Shown here: piece by piece, positions 1 through 7,564 of the stretch
Position numbering within the stretch: the stretch's first letter is position 1
Layout of the letters: every line of letters starts with the position of its first letter
From: Chitinophaga pinensis
GTDB taxonomy: Bacteria > Pseudomonadota > Gammaproteobacteria > Burkholderiales > SG8-41
Direction: 5' to 3'
NCBI GenBank assembly: GCA_943329075.2
Contig: CALQCM020000006.1
Location: 62,001-126,000 of the forward strand
DNA length: 64,000 bases
Program-made: the position numbers and the translations under genes
Notes under the pieces: model-generated
The model's database searches: none
The model's input: only the letters and a program-made list of their open reading frames with translations
Told to the model about the DNA's origin: nothing

Positions 1-191
1 TGGCGACAGAAGCCATCGACCTGTTGCAGGAAATGGCGGGGGCCAACGGCATTTACCGCAAATCACCCCTCGAACGCATATTCCGTGATGCACGCTCCGC
101 AGCCGCCCACATCAGCTTCAGTATCGATATGCAGATGACGCAGTGGGGGCTGGTGGCAAGCGGCGGAGAATTTAACAGCACTACGCTTTAG
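1..191 (+). CDS. acyl-CoA dehydrogenase family protein, C-terminal end only
   Basis: Open reading from base 3 to a TAG at 189-191 gives 62 residues and runs off the left edge. The helical tail with DARSAAAHISFSIDMQ resembles the C-terminal domain of acyl-CoA dehydrogenase or DszC/HpaB-type flavin enzymes. That is a family resemblance judged by eye; no active-site residues are in the window. The last 34 codons matter because diverged copies of them recur in the tandem array at 2940-3755. Confidence 0.6.
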   Translation, partial: ATEAIDLLQEMAGANGIYRKSPLERIFRDARSAAAHISFSIDMQMTQWGLVASGGEFNSTTL

Positions 192-275
192 CCGCCTTTA
201 GCCGCGGCACCAGACATCGCTTGCTACGCCTGAGGGCGGGCTTGCGATTTCACCTTTCGGTAATTAAGACGGTGG

Positions 276-848
276 CTATTTCAGCACCTGCCCCAGTTCC
301 TCGTCATAGCTGCCGTCGATCAGCACAAAGAGAATCCGGCAGACCTTGTCGCTGCGATTGACCCAGGCGTGATTTGTCCCACGCTGTATCAGCACGTCAC
401 CGGTCTTCAGGGTAACTTCCGAATCGTCCAGCAGCATCGTCAACTCCCCTTCGAGAATGACTGCATAGTCCAAGGTTTCGGTTCGATGCATCAACGGATG
501 CCGGCCCGTCTTGCCGTAGGTCGATGCCTCTTCGGCGCCCATCGCCTTGAATAATTCACGCGCGCCATCTGCGGAAAGATTGCGGATCGCGTCGGTCTCG
601 GGCCCCAGTTCGGTAATGCGGAACACATTGCCGCGCGGCGGCGGCGGGATTTGGTAGGGGGCAAGCGTCGGATCTGCCTGCTCTTTCGCAATTCGCGCCG
701 GCGCGGAATCGGTTTTCCAGACATCCGTAGAACGAAACCCCGGACGCAGCGGATTATTCTTGAGCGTGGGGGTCAAACCGTCGGATACGACGATCGCCTT
801 GCCTGCAGCATCGTGCCCCGTTACGACCCGCCTTATAAATCCTGACAT
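276..848 (-). CDS. cupin-domain protein
   Basis: 190 residues. The start is placed at 848 because GGGAGA lies 6 nt upstream; a longer frame to 875 would put this ribosome site inside the coding region. The C-terminal half is a single cupin barrel: the first cupin motif carries the spaced histidines and glutamate of HPLMHRTETLDYAVILEGE, and GD-x-L-I-Q-R-G-T-N-H-A-W matches the second. The N-terminal 85 residues have no motif I recognise. Such proteins are small metal-binding enzymes or ligand sensors; the substrate cannot be read here. It is divergent from the SMP-30 genes, with about 250 bp between the starts. Confidence 0.85.
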   Translation of the reverse strand: MSGFIRRVVTGHDAAGKAIVVSDGLTPTLKNNPLRPGFRSTDVWKTDSAPARIAKEQADPTLAPYQIPPPPRGNVFRITELGPETDAIRNLSADGARELFKAMGAEEASTYGKTGRHPLMHRTETLDYAVILEGELTMLLDDSEVTLKTGDVLIQRGTNHAWVNRSDKVCRILFVLIDGSYDEELGQVLK

Positions 849-1098
849 TTCATTTCTCCCGTGATTCAGCGACAAATTATGAAACTGCGAATAATACTGC
901 GGCAGGTCGATTTGACTGAACAGATGCTTGCCGATGCAGCAGCGACCTGGAGGCCGTACCGTTTACAGCAGCGAAGATAACATTCAGGCGCACAACTCAA
1001 AGTGCCGACGCCAGATATAATATCATTTGCATATTCGGAACTTTTTGCACACCCTGCGCGCTGTTTGAGCGCTGTGTCAGTGCGCGCTGGAGCGTTTA

Positions 1099-1989
1099 AT
1101 GGAATTTGAAAAGCTGGCACCCGGGTTCGAGCGTATTGCCTGCGGCGACATGCGGCTCGACGTCATCGATCCCGATGCGCGAGTCACCGAAGGCCCGGTG
1201 TGGAACCGGCGCACCGGCGAATTTTTCTGGGTCAGCATCACCGGCAGCACCATCTATAAATGGTCGCCCGGCGCGGGGCGTTCGATCGTCATGCATCCGA
1301 GTCACAAGGCCGATGGCATGACCTTCGACCGGCAGGGACGCCTGGTGGTCGCCGGTTGGGGATGGCGACGCGTCTGGCGCCGCGAACTCGATGGCAGCAT
1401 AAACACGCTGTGTTCGCACTTTGACGGCGTGAAATTCAATTCACCCAACGACATCGTCATCCGTTCCGACGGCTCGATCTACTTTACCGACCCGCCCGGC
1501 GCGCTTGCCAGCGTTGAAATGTACGGTGACGATGTGCAGCGCTATATGGACTATTGCGGCGTCTACCGTATCTCACCTGACGGCGAAACCACGCTGGCGG
1601 TGAAAGACCTCACGTATCCGAACGGACTCGCGTTTTCTCCGGACGAGTCGCTGCTCTATATCAACGATACGCGCGATTTCGTCGTCAATGTGTTCGATGT
1701 CGCGCCAGACGGCACGCTCGGCAATCGCCGCGTTTTTTGCGAGATCACCGGCACTGACGAAGGCATCCCGGACGGCCTCAAAGTTGACAGCGAGGGCAAC
1801 GTCTATTGCACCGGGCCGGGCGGCATCCATGTTTTCTCCGCCAAAGGCACGATGTTGGGCCGCTTAAAAGTACCGGCCCACGTCAATAACATGGGGTGGG
1901 GCGGCGACGACTGGCGCAGCCTGTTCATCACCTCCGACACTGCCGTTTTCCGGGTGCGGCTAGGCATTCCCGGCACACCCACCTGGTAG
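1099..1989 (+). CDS. SMP-30/gluconolactonase family beta-propeller (first of a tandem pair)
   Basis: 296 residues, no signal peptide, so probably cytoplasmic. The fold is shown by an N-terminal EGPVW motif, the central NSPNDIVIRSDGSIYFTDPPG block and the PNGLAFSPDE block, which in SMP-30 lactonases supply the metal-binding Glu, Asn and Asp residues. A GGAG lies a few bases before the ATG. The next gene, also SMP-30, starts 15 bp after the stop, so the two are very likely co-transcribed. Family members hydrolyse sugar or aromatic lactones; the actual substrate is unknown. Confidence 0.88.
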   Translation: MEFEKLAPGFERIACGDMRLDVIDPDARVTEGPVWNRRTGEFFWVSITGSTIYKWSPGAGRSIVMHPSHKADGMTFDRQGRLVVAGWGWRRVWRRELDGSINTLCSHFDGVKFNSPNDIVIRSDGSIYFTDPPGALASVEMYGDDVQRYMDYCGVYRISPDGETTLAVKDLTYPNGLAFSPDESLLYINDTRDFVVNVFDVAPDGTLGNRRVFCEITGTDEGIPDGLKVDSEGNVYCTGPGGIHVFSAKGTMLGRLKVPAHVNNMGWGGDDWRSLFITSDTAVFRVRLGIPGTPTW

Positions 1990-2004
1990 CGACGGACCGC
2001 AACG

Positions 2005-2928
2005 ATGACCTGGAATTTCGAACTCGTGCACGGACCGCTGGGCAGACCGCTCAGCGGGCTCGCGTGGGACGGCAGCGGCATGCTTTTCAGCGACGTCAAT
2101 CACAGCAGCATTCATCGCTGGGACCCGGTCGGCAGAACAATCTCGACCGCGCGCAAATATACCAACCGCACCAACGGCCTCGCTTTCGGTGCAAACGGCG
2201 TTTATTACGGCGGCCAATCCGGTTCGCGCCGCATCGCGCGTTTCATGCCCGATGGGTCGGCAAATGTTCCGGCAAGCCGCGTATCCGGCCTGGTGCACAA
2301 CACGCCGTATCTGCTCGCCGTCGATCGGCAGGAACGTATCTGGTTCAGCGATCCGATTCACCGCGCCATGATCTCCGGCCCCGGCCCGCAGCGATTTCCA
2401 TTTCTCGATCACCAATCGGTGCTGCGGCTGTCGCGCGACGAGCGCAATGTCTGGGGCGTTGAGCGCATGACCTTCGACACACGTGCCCCGGCCGGCGTGG
2501 CCGTCTCGCCCGATGGAAAAACGCTCAATGTCGCCGAGAGCGACAACGAGCGCGAAGGTGTGCGCGAGTTACGCGCCTATTCGATTGCCGACGACGGCAC
2601 GCTAGGCACCTGCCTTGTTTTGCATACTTTCGGCAGCGACCACCGCGGCTTACATCGCGGCATTGAAGGCCTCTGCGTGGACATCCAAGGAAACATCATC
2701 GCCTGTGCCGGCGGACAGAGCAGCGGCCCCGGCCCGCTGGTTTATATCTTTTCACCCACCGGCGCGATATTGGAGACACACGCCGTGCCAGCGGACCAGC
2801 CGCTCAATTGTGCCTTTGGTGACGCCGGCCTTGGATCGCTCTATGTGACGACAACGGCCGGACATTTATTCCGCGTACCGTCAACCGGACGCACCGGTTA
2901 TTTGCCGTTCCCGCAAGGCGGGCGGTAA
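2005..2928 (+). CDS. SMP-30/gluconolactonase family beta-propeller (second of a tandem pair)
   Basis: 307 residues, same strand as the preceding paralogue and 15 bp after it. Propeller blades are visible as repeated aromatic/Gly-Asp strands (TNGLAFGANGVYYGG, PAGVAVSPDGKTLNVAESD, IEGLCVDIQGNIIACAGG). It lacks the EGPVW start of its neighbour and has GPLGRPLSGLAWD instead, so the pair are diverged paralogues rather than a recent duplication. No signal peptide. The tandem array of gene tails begins 12 bp after its stop. Confidence 0.85.
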   Translation: MTWNFELVHGPLGRPLSGLAWDGSGMLFSDVNHSSIHRWDPVGRTISTARKYTNRTNGLAFGANGVYYGGQSGSRRIARFMPDGSANVPASRVSGLVHNTPYLLAVDRQERIWFSDPIHRAMISGPGPQRFPFLDHQSVLRLSRDERNVWGVERMTFDTRAPAGVAVSPDGKTLNVAESDNEREGVRELRAYSIADDGTLGTCLVLHTFGSDHRGLHRGIEGLCVDIQGNIIACAGGQSSGPGPLVYIFSPTGAILETHAVPADQPLNCAFGDAGLGSLYVTTTAGHLFRVPSTGRTGYLPFPQGGR

Positions 2929-2939
2929 ACAATCCGGTT

Positions 2940-3755
2940 AAACCGTGCGCCCGATCATCGAATCCATGCGCGCTCTGCCGGCGCACACATCCACTGCAGT
3001 ATCGACATGCAGATGACGCAGTGGGGGCTGGGGGCGAGTGGCAGTGAGTCTAAAAGTCCGACGCTTTAGATTTGGCAGCACCGCTCTTGTGGCGCAGGCG
3101 ACCCGCCTGCGAGAAGCACCACGTCATCCTCATGCAACGCGTGTTTGACGCAGGCGAGTCGCCTGCGCCACCCAAACCGTGCGCTCGATCGTCGAGTCGA
3201 CATGCAGATGACGCCGTGGGGGCTGGTGGCGAGTGGCGGCGAGTTCAAGAGCCCAACGCTTTAGATTTGGCAGCACCGTTCTTGTGGCGCAGGCGACCCG
3301 CCTGCGAGAAGCACCACTTCATCCTGATGCAACGCGTGTTTGACGCAGGCGAGTCGCCTGCGCCACCCAAACCGTGCCCACGATCGTCGAGTCGACATGC
3401 AGATGACGCCGTGAGGGCCGGTGGCCTTTGGCAGTGAGTCGAAAAGTCCGACGCTTTAGATTTGGCTGCACCGCTCTTGTGGCGCAGGCGACCCGCCTGC
3501 GAGAAGCACCACTTCATCCTGATGCAACGCGTGTTTGACGCAGGCGAGTCGCCTGCGCCACCTAAACCGTGCCCACGATCGTCGCGTCGACATGCAGATG
3601 GCGCCGTGAGGGCTGGTAGCCATTGGCAGTGAGTCTAAAATCCGATTCTTTAGATTTTGCGGCGCCGCTCTTGTGGCGCAGGCGACCCACCTGCGAGAAG
3701 CACCACGTCATCCTGATACAACGCGTATTGGACGCAGGCGAGTCGCCTGCGCCAC
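2940..3755. repeat. 195-bp tandem array carrying 3' ends of two genes plus a palindromic element
   Basis: Four head-to-tail units start at 2940, 3174, 3369 and 3564; the next occurrence of the same start is the real VOC gene end at 3758. Spacings are 234, 195, 195 and 194 bp. Each unit holds, in order: about 27 bp matching the 3' end of the minus-strand VOC gene; 70-105 bp matching the 3' end of an acyl-CoA dehydrogenase gene on the plus strand, like that ending at 191; a short ATTTGGCAGCACCG-type link; and a ~95-bp pair of inverted GTGGCGCAGGCG / CGCCTGCGCCAC arms joined by GAGAAGCACC. The first unit has the longest dehydrogenase tail, which explains its 234 bp. Confidence 0.9.
2968..3069 (+). 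pseudogene. orphan C-terminal fragment of an acyl-CoA dehydrogenase paralogue
   Basis: 33 codons plus TAG, no start. Translation contains CSIDMQMTQWGLGASGSE, against FSIDMQMTQWGLVASGGE in the gene ending at 191, so it is a diverged copy of the same coding tail with the frame kept. The copy in the second array unit (ending 3263) also stays open, with VDMQMTPWGLVASGGEF; the third has a TGA in place of the Trp codon and the fourth is decayed further. It lies inside the 195-bp array. Confidence 0.8.
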
Positions 3756-4187
3756 CTAAACCGTGCGCCCTATCGTCGAATCCACACGCACGCCCTCGAC
3801 CCTGGCCTTCTCGGCATCCTTGCCGAAAAACAGCAGCTCGATTTCATTGCCGTCCGGATCGCGAAAAAAAATCTGATGCATGTTGCGCGCCGGCACGGCG
3901 AATTCCTCGTTATAAATGTTGTACTGCTTCAAGCGCGCGCGCACTTCGTCGATATCGCTGACGCGGAAGGCGACATGGTCGTAGGAATCCGACTTGCCCT
4001 TGGTTTTCGGCACACGCACGGTGCCGATGTGCAAAAGCGCATGGTCGCCCAGATACATCCAGGCGCCCGGCTTGCCGAATGGCGGCCGCTCGCCATCGCG
4101 AAAACCGACCACCTCCGTATAAAATTTGCGCGCCTTTTCCAGATCGGCGGTGGCGATGTTGTAGTGGTCCAGTCCGGAAATTTTCAT
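3756..4187 (-). CDS. VOC (glyoxalase/dioxygenase) family protein
   Basis: 143 residues from the ATG at 4187. An in-frame extension to 4334 exists but has no similarity to the family, whereas MKISGLDHYNIATADL is a typical VOC N-terminus. Two beta-alpha-beta-beta-beta modules are visible; metal ligands fit H8, the GDHALLH histidines and the Glu of DPDGNEIELLF. Members are metal-dependent lyases, dioxygenases or isomerases; no substrate is implied. The TAG stop falls at the edge of the repeat array, and the last ~9 codons are the segment copied in every array unit. The gene is divergent from coxL. Confidence 0.88.
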   Translation of the reverse strand: MKISGLDHYNIATADLEKARKFYTEVVGFRDGERPPFGKPGAWMYLGDHALLHIGTVRVPKTKGKSDSYDHVAFRVSDIDEVRARLKQYNIYNEEFAVPARNMHQIFFRDPDGNEIELLFFGKDAEKARVEGVRVDSTIGRTV

Positions 4188-4338
4188 CCTGCGCGCCTCG
4201 CGTTCGTCTTGTGGTTTGTCGAAATCATACTGCCGCGCGACGACACCTGCAATGAATGCGCAGGAATCCCGCAACAGGGCTGGCACCTGAGGCGTGCGCG
4301 GTTTAACATTGCGCCTTCCTGAAACGGAGAGCACCCAC

Positions 4339-6627
4339 GTGGAAACGCACGCATCGCCGCACGATCACGTCAACCGGGTCGAAGACCGCCGCCTTATCAC
4401 CGGACACGGCAAATATGCCGCCGACTGGAACGCCGACAGCCAGCTCTACGCGTATTTCGTGCGCAGCGATCGTGCGCATGCCGAACTCCTCGCGGTCGAT
4501 GTTGCGGCGGCGCGCGCGCATCCGGGCGTGCGACTGGTGCTGACCGGCGAGGACGCCGTGCGTGCCGGCCATGTCAACGCACCGCATGCCCTCACCTTCA
4601 AGGGCCGCTACGGCAAAGACACGCTGCCGACGCCGCGGCCGGCGCTGGCGTCGGGCCGCGTGCGTTTCGTCGGCGAACCGGTCGCAATCGTGATCGCCGA
4701 CAGCGCGGCCGTCGCGCAGGACGCGGCCGAACTGGTCGTCATCGAATACCGCGACCTGCCGGCGGTGCCGCTGGCCGAAGACGCGCTCGCACCCGGCGCG
4801 CCGCAGTTGCACGACAGCATCCCCGGCAATCTGCCGCTCGAATGCGAAACCGGCGACGAAAAAGCGGTCGCCGCCGCCTTCGCGCAGGCCGCACATATCA
4901 CGCACCTCAAGGTCGAGAGCACACGGGTGGTCGCCAACCCGCTCGAGCTGCGCGCCTGCCTCGTCACCTTCGATGCGAAGACCGGCGGCTACCGCTTCAA
5001 TGTCTGCAACCAGGGCACGACTATGCTGCGCCGGCAAATGTCGGCGTGGACCGGCGTGCCCGAGGACAAGCTCGTCTTTGAATCGCAGGACATCGGCGGC
5101 GGCTTCGGCCAGCGCACGGTCGCCTATCCCGAGTACTGCGCGCTGATGCTGGCGACCAAAGCGACCGGCCGACCCGTGAAATGGGTGGCGACGCGCGTCG
5201 AGTGTTTTCTCTGCGACACGCACGGCCGCTCCAACATCATCGACGGCACACTTGCACTCGATGCCGACGGCAAGTTTCTGGCCATGCGTCTGGACTGGAT
5301 CAACGACATGGGCGCCTACCTCTCGCCGGGTGCGATGGGTCACATCCGCAATACCATGACCTGCATGACCGGCGTCTACCGCATACCGGCGCTCTACGGC
5401 AGCTATCGCGTGGCGCTGACCAACGCCACGCCGGTCGGCTCCTACCGCGGCGCCGGACGCCCCGACATCGCCTATGTCGTCGAGCGTTTGGTGAACGCTG
5501 CCGCACGCGAACTCAACATCGATGCCGCCGAACTGCGGCGCCGCAATTTCATCGCACCCGAGGCCTTTCCATACAAAACCCCGACCGGCTCGACCTATGA
5601 AATCGCCGACCTGCCGGGCATGCTGCAAAAGGCCCTCAAACTGTCCGACTGGAACGGTTTCGCGCAGCGTCGCGCGAAATCCGCCGCCGCAGGAAAATTG
5701 CGCGGCATCGGCATCTCAACCGTGATCGAGAACACCGGCGCCGGCCAGATGGCCGACGAAGTCGAGATCACGCTAGCCGCCACCGGCATAGTCACCGTGC
5801 ACACGGTGGCGAAGGCGCAAGGCCACGGCCACGAAACCACTTTCGCGATGATCGTCGCCAAGGCGCTCGGCCTGCCGCTAGCGCGCGTCAACATCGAACA
5901 GTGTCTGCCGGGCATGACGATCAAGGGCAATCACACCGGCGGCTCGCGCAGCACGGTCGGTGCCGGCAGCGTCTGCCACCTCGCCGCCGGGAAGCTAATC
6001 GAGCACGGCAAAGCGCTCGCCGCGCTTGAGATGAAACTCGAGCCTTCGCAGATCGCGTATGCCAGCGGCGTCTTCACCTCGGCGCACTCGCAGCAGCGCA
6101 TCGAGCTCGCCGCACTGGCGAAAAACGCCTCGATCACACTCAAGGCCGACGGCAGCTTCGGCTCAACCTTTCCGAACGGCTGTCACATCGTCGAAGTCGA
6201 GGTCGATGCGGACACCGGCACCACCGACGTGGTTTCGTATTGCGCGGTCGACGATTGCGGCGAAGTCATTCATCACGCCATCGTCGAAGGACAGTTGCAC
6301 GGCGGCGTCCTGCAGGGCGCCGGCCAGGTCTTCGGTGAACACGTCGTCTACGACCGCGAATCGGGTCAGCCGCTGGCGGCCAGCTTCATGGATTACGTGA
6401 TGCCGCGCGCCGGACTCATCCGCGAAATCCGCGGCGAGGAGCACGCCACACCGAGTAAGGTCAGCCCGCTCGGCGTGAAAGGGGTCGGCGAATCCGGCTG
6501 CACGGCATCGATCCCGGTGCTGGTGGGCGCCGTTCTGGATGCCTTGCGCCCGCTGGGCATCACGCATCTCGACATGCCGCTGACGCCGGCTAAGGTCTGG
6601 CAGGCGATGCACGCGGCACAAAAATAA
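4339..6627 (+). CDS. xanthine dehydrogenase/CoxL-family molybdopterin-binding subunit
   Basis: 762 residues from a GTG at 4339, chosen because GGAGA sits 8 nt before it; an in-frame ATG at 4294 has no ribosome site. The N-terminal hammerhead domain begins around HVNRVEDRRLITGHGKYAAD. Two molybdopterin domains follow, with DIGGGFGQ and SYRGAGRP, the latter being the form II type rather than the Cys-containing loop of true CO dehydrogenase. KGVGESG carries the active-site glutamate at residue 718. Family members hydroxylate aldehydes or N-heterocycles. The 2Fe-2S and FAD subunits that normally accompany it are not adjacent; partners may be encoded elsewhere. Confidence 0.92.
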   Translation: METHASPHDHVNRVEDRRLITGHGKYAADWNADSQLYAYFVRSDRAHAELLAVDVAAARAHPGVRLVLTGEDAVRAGHVNAPHALTFKGRYGKDTLPTPRPALASGRVRFVGEPVAIVIADSAAVAQDAAELVVIEYRDLPAVPLAEDALAPGAPQLHDSIPGNLPLECETGDEKAVAAAFAQAAHITHLKVESTRVVANPLELRACLVTFDAKTGGYRFNVCNQGTTMLRRQMSAWTGVPEDKLVFESQDIGGGFGQRTVAYPEYCALMLATKATGRPVKWVATRVECFLCDTHGRSNIIDGTLALDADGKFLAMRLDWINDMGAYLSPGAMGHIRNTMTCMTGVYRIPALYGSYRVALTNATPVGSYRGAGRPDIAYVVERLVNAAARELNIDAAELRRRNFIAPEAFPYKTPTGSTYEIADLPGMLQKALKLSDWNGFAQRRAKSAAAGKLRGIGISTVIENTGAGQMADEVEITLAATGIVTVHTVAKAQGHGHETTFAMIVAKALGLPLARVNIEQCLPGMTIKGNHTGGSRSTVGAGSVCHLAAGKLIEHGKALAALEMKLEPSQIAYASGVFTSAHSQQRIELAALAKNASITLKADGSFGSTFPNGCHIVEVEVDADTGTTDVVSYCAVDDCGEVIHHAIVEGQLHGGVLQGAGQVFGEHVVYDRESGQPLAASFMDYVMPRAGLIREIRGEEHATPSKVSPLGVKGVGESGCTASIPVLVGAVLDALRPLGITHLDMPLTPAKVWQAMHAAQK

Positions 6628-6643
6628 TCACGCGCCGACTCGC

Positions 6644-6727
6644 AGGATGGGTAGAGGCGCGCAGGGCCGAAACCCATCATGACTGCCGATGCAGATCGAT
6701 GGGTTTCGCTACGCTCTACCCATCCTA
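6644..6727. repeat. inverted repeat (AGGATGGGTAGAG / CTCTACCCATCCT)
   Basis: Outer arms AGGATGGGTAGAG and CTCTACCCATCCT, with inner arms GAAACCCATC and GATGGGTTTC, form a long hairpin. It separates the coxL stop from a second, diverged copy of the coxL 3' end. Confidence 0.8.
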
Positions 6728-6733
6728 CGAAAT

Positions 6734-6775
6734 AAGGTCTGGCAGACGATGCAGGAGGCACGCGCCAAGTCATAA
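6734..6775 (+). pseudogene. duplicated 3' end of a coxL-type gene
   Basis: Thirteen codons and TAA read KVWQTMQEARAKS, aligned with KVWQAMHAAQK at the true C-terminus ending at 6627. There is no start and nothing upstream in frame but the inverted repeat. It is a remnant of a duplicated or replaced coxL tail. Confidence 0.7.
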
Positions 6776-6796
6776 ACCCGAAGGGCGCTCGCTCTT

Positions 6797-7172
6797 GTGG
6801 CGCAGGCGCCCCGCCTGCGAGAAGCACCGGGTCATCTGAATTCAACAGGCGTTTGACGCAGGCGAGTCGCCTGCGCCACAACACCGATCGTCGCTTGTAG
6901 GTCAGCGCATTACCAAACCCTCACATCATCTTGCGCGACCAGTAGCAATTGTAGGCTACAACGCTCTTGTAGCGCAGGCGACCTCGCCTGCAAGAAGCAC
7001 CACAGCATACTGATGCAACGCTCTTGTGGCGCAGGCGCCCCGCCTGCGAGAAGCACCGAGTCATCTGAATTCAACGGACGTTTGACGCAGGCGAGTCGCC
7101 TGCGCCACAACACCCATCGTCGCTTGTGGTCAGCGTATTACAAAAACATCACATCATCTTGCGCGACCAGTA
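6797..7172. repeat. duplicated block: palindromic GTGGCGCAGGCG element plus 3' end of an MBL gene
   Basis: Two copies about 228 bp apart. Each has the paired arms (6797-6879 and 7026-7108), then CGTCGCTTGT and a short linker, then the last codons of the minus-strand MBL gene including its stop (6921-6944 and 7149-7172, reading YWSRKMM then TGA). A third, half element lies between them at 6969-7001. Confidence 0.82.
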
Positions 7173-7400
7173 ATCTCCACGCTCGATATTGTTGTTGGTG
7201 TTGAAACACACCGGCTCGCGATACACCCGTGACACCGTCACCAGCTTCGGGTTCTCTTCCTTCATCGCCTGAAACAGCGACTCGGTCGGGCGCCACAGGT
7301 TATTAAACGGACCGTCGTGGTGCGCCGGCATGAACACATCGGGCTTGTAGGCGCGCAAATGGCTCGCCCCCTGCGAAAGCGCGGCCCCATCATCGCCACA
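7149..7400 (-). pseudogene. MBL-fold metallo-hydrolase, C-terminal remnant
   Basis: About 83 codons stay open from near 7400 to the stop at 7149. The sequence includes LSQGASHLRAYKPDVFMPAH, then HDGPFNNLWRPTE and a C-terminus RGDYWSRKMM, which looks like the final strand/helix region of a metallo-beta-lactamase-fold hydrolase. The HxHxDH metal site, which is N-terminal in this family, is absent: upstream the frame closes in a TGA and runs into the GGATTCCCGC repeat. The gene is 5'-truncated and presumably inactive. Confidence 0.7.
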
Positions 7401-7419
7401 TCAGCAATCCAAACGTTTC

Positions 7420-7524
7420 TGGATTCCCGCTTTCGCGGGAATGACGCGAACAATCGGAATCACCGCCCGTAGGGTGCGCATCGCGCACGTCCACACCGTG
7501 TAGGGTGCGCAGTGCGCACCCTAC
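7420..7524. repeat. two short palindromic repeat families, side by side
   Basis: 7420-7446 is TGGATTCCCGCTTTCGCGGG followed by AATGACG, a family also at 12403, 15288, 47945 and 63658. 7469-7524 holds paired GTAGGGTGCGCA arms, a family also at 13662 and 15385. No gene lies between 7401 and 7564. Confidence 0.85.
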
Positions 7525-7564
7525 AACCCCCTTAACTGAAACAGCGACCGTTCTCCAGCCGGCT

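Noticed and set aside
2940-3755. CRISPR array
   Set aside because: Units are 195 bp, directly adjacent and nearly identical throughout; there are no short repeats with unique spacers and no cas genes.
4303-5628. 441-codon frame opposite coxL
   Set aside because: Shadow of coxL; composition only, no motif.
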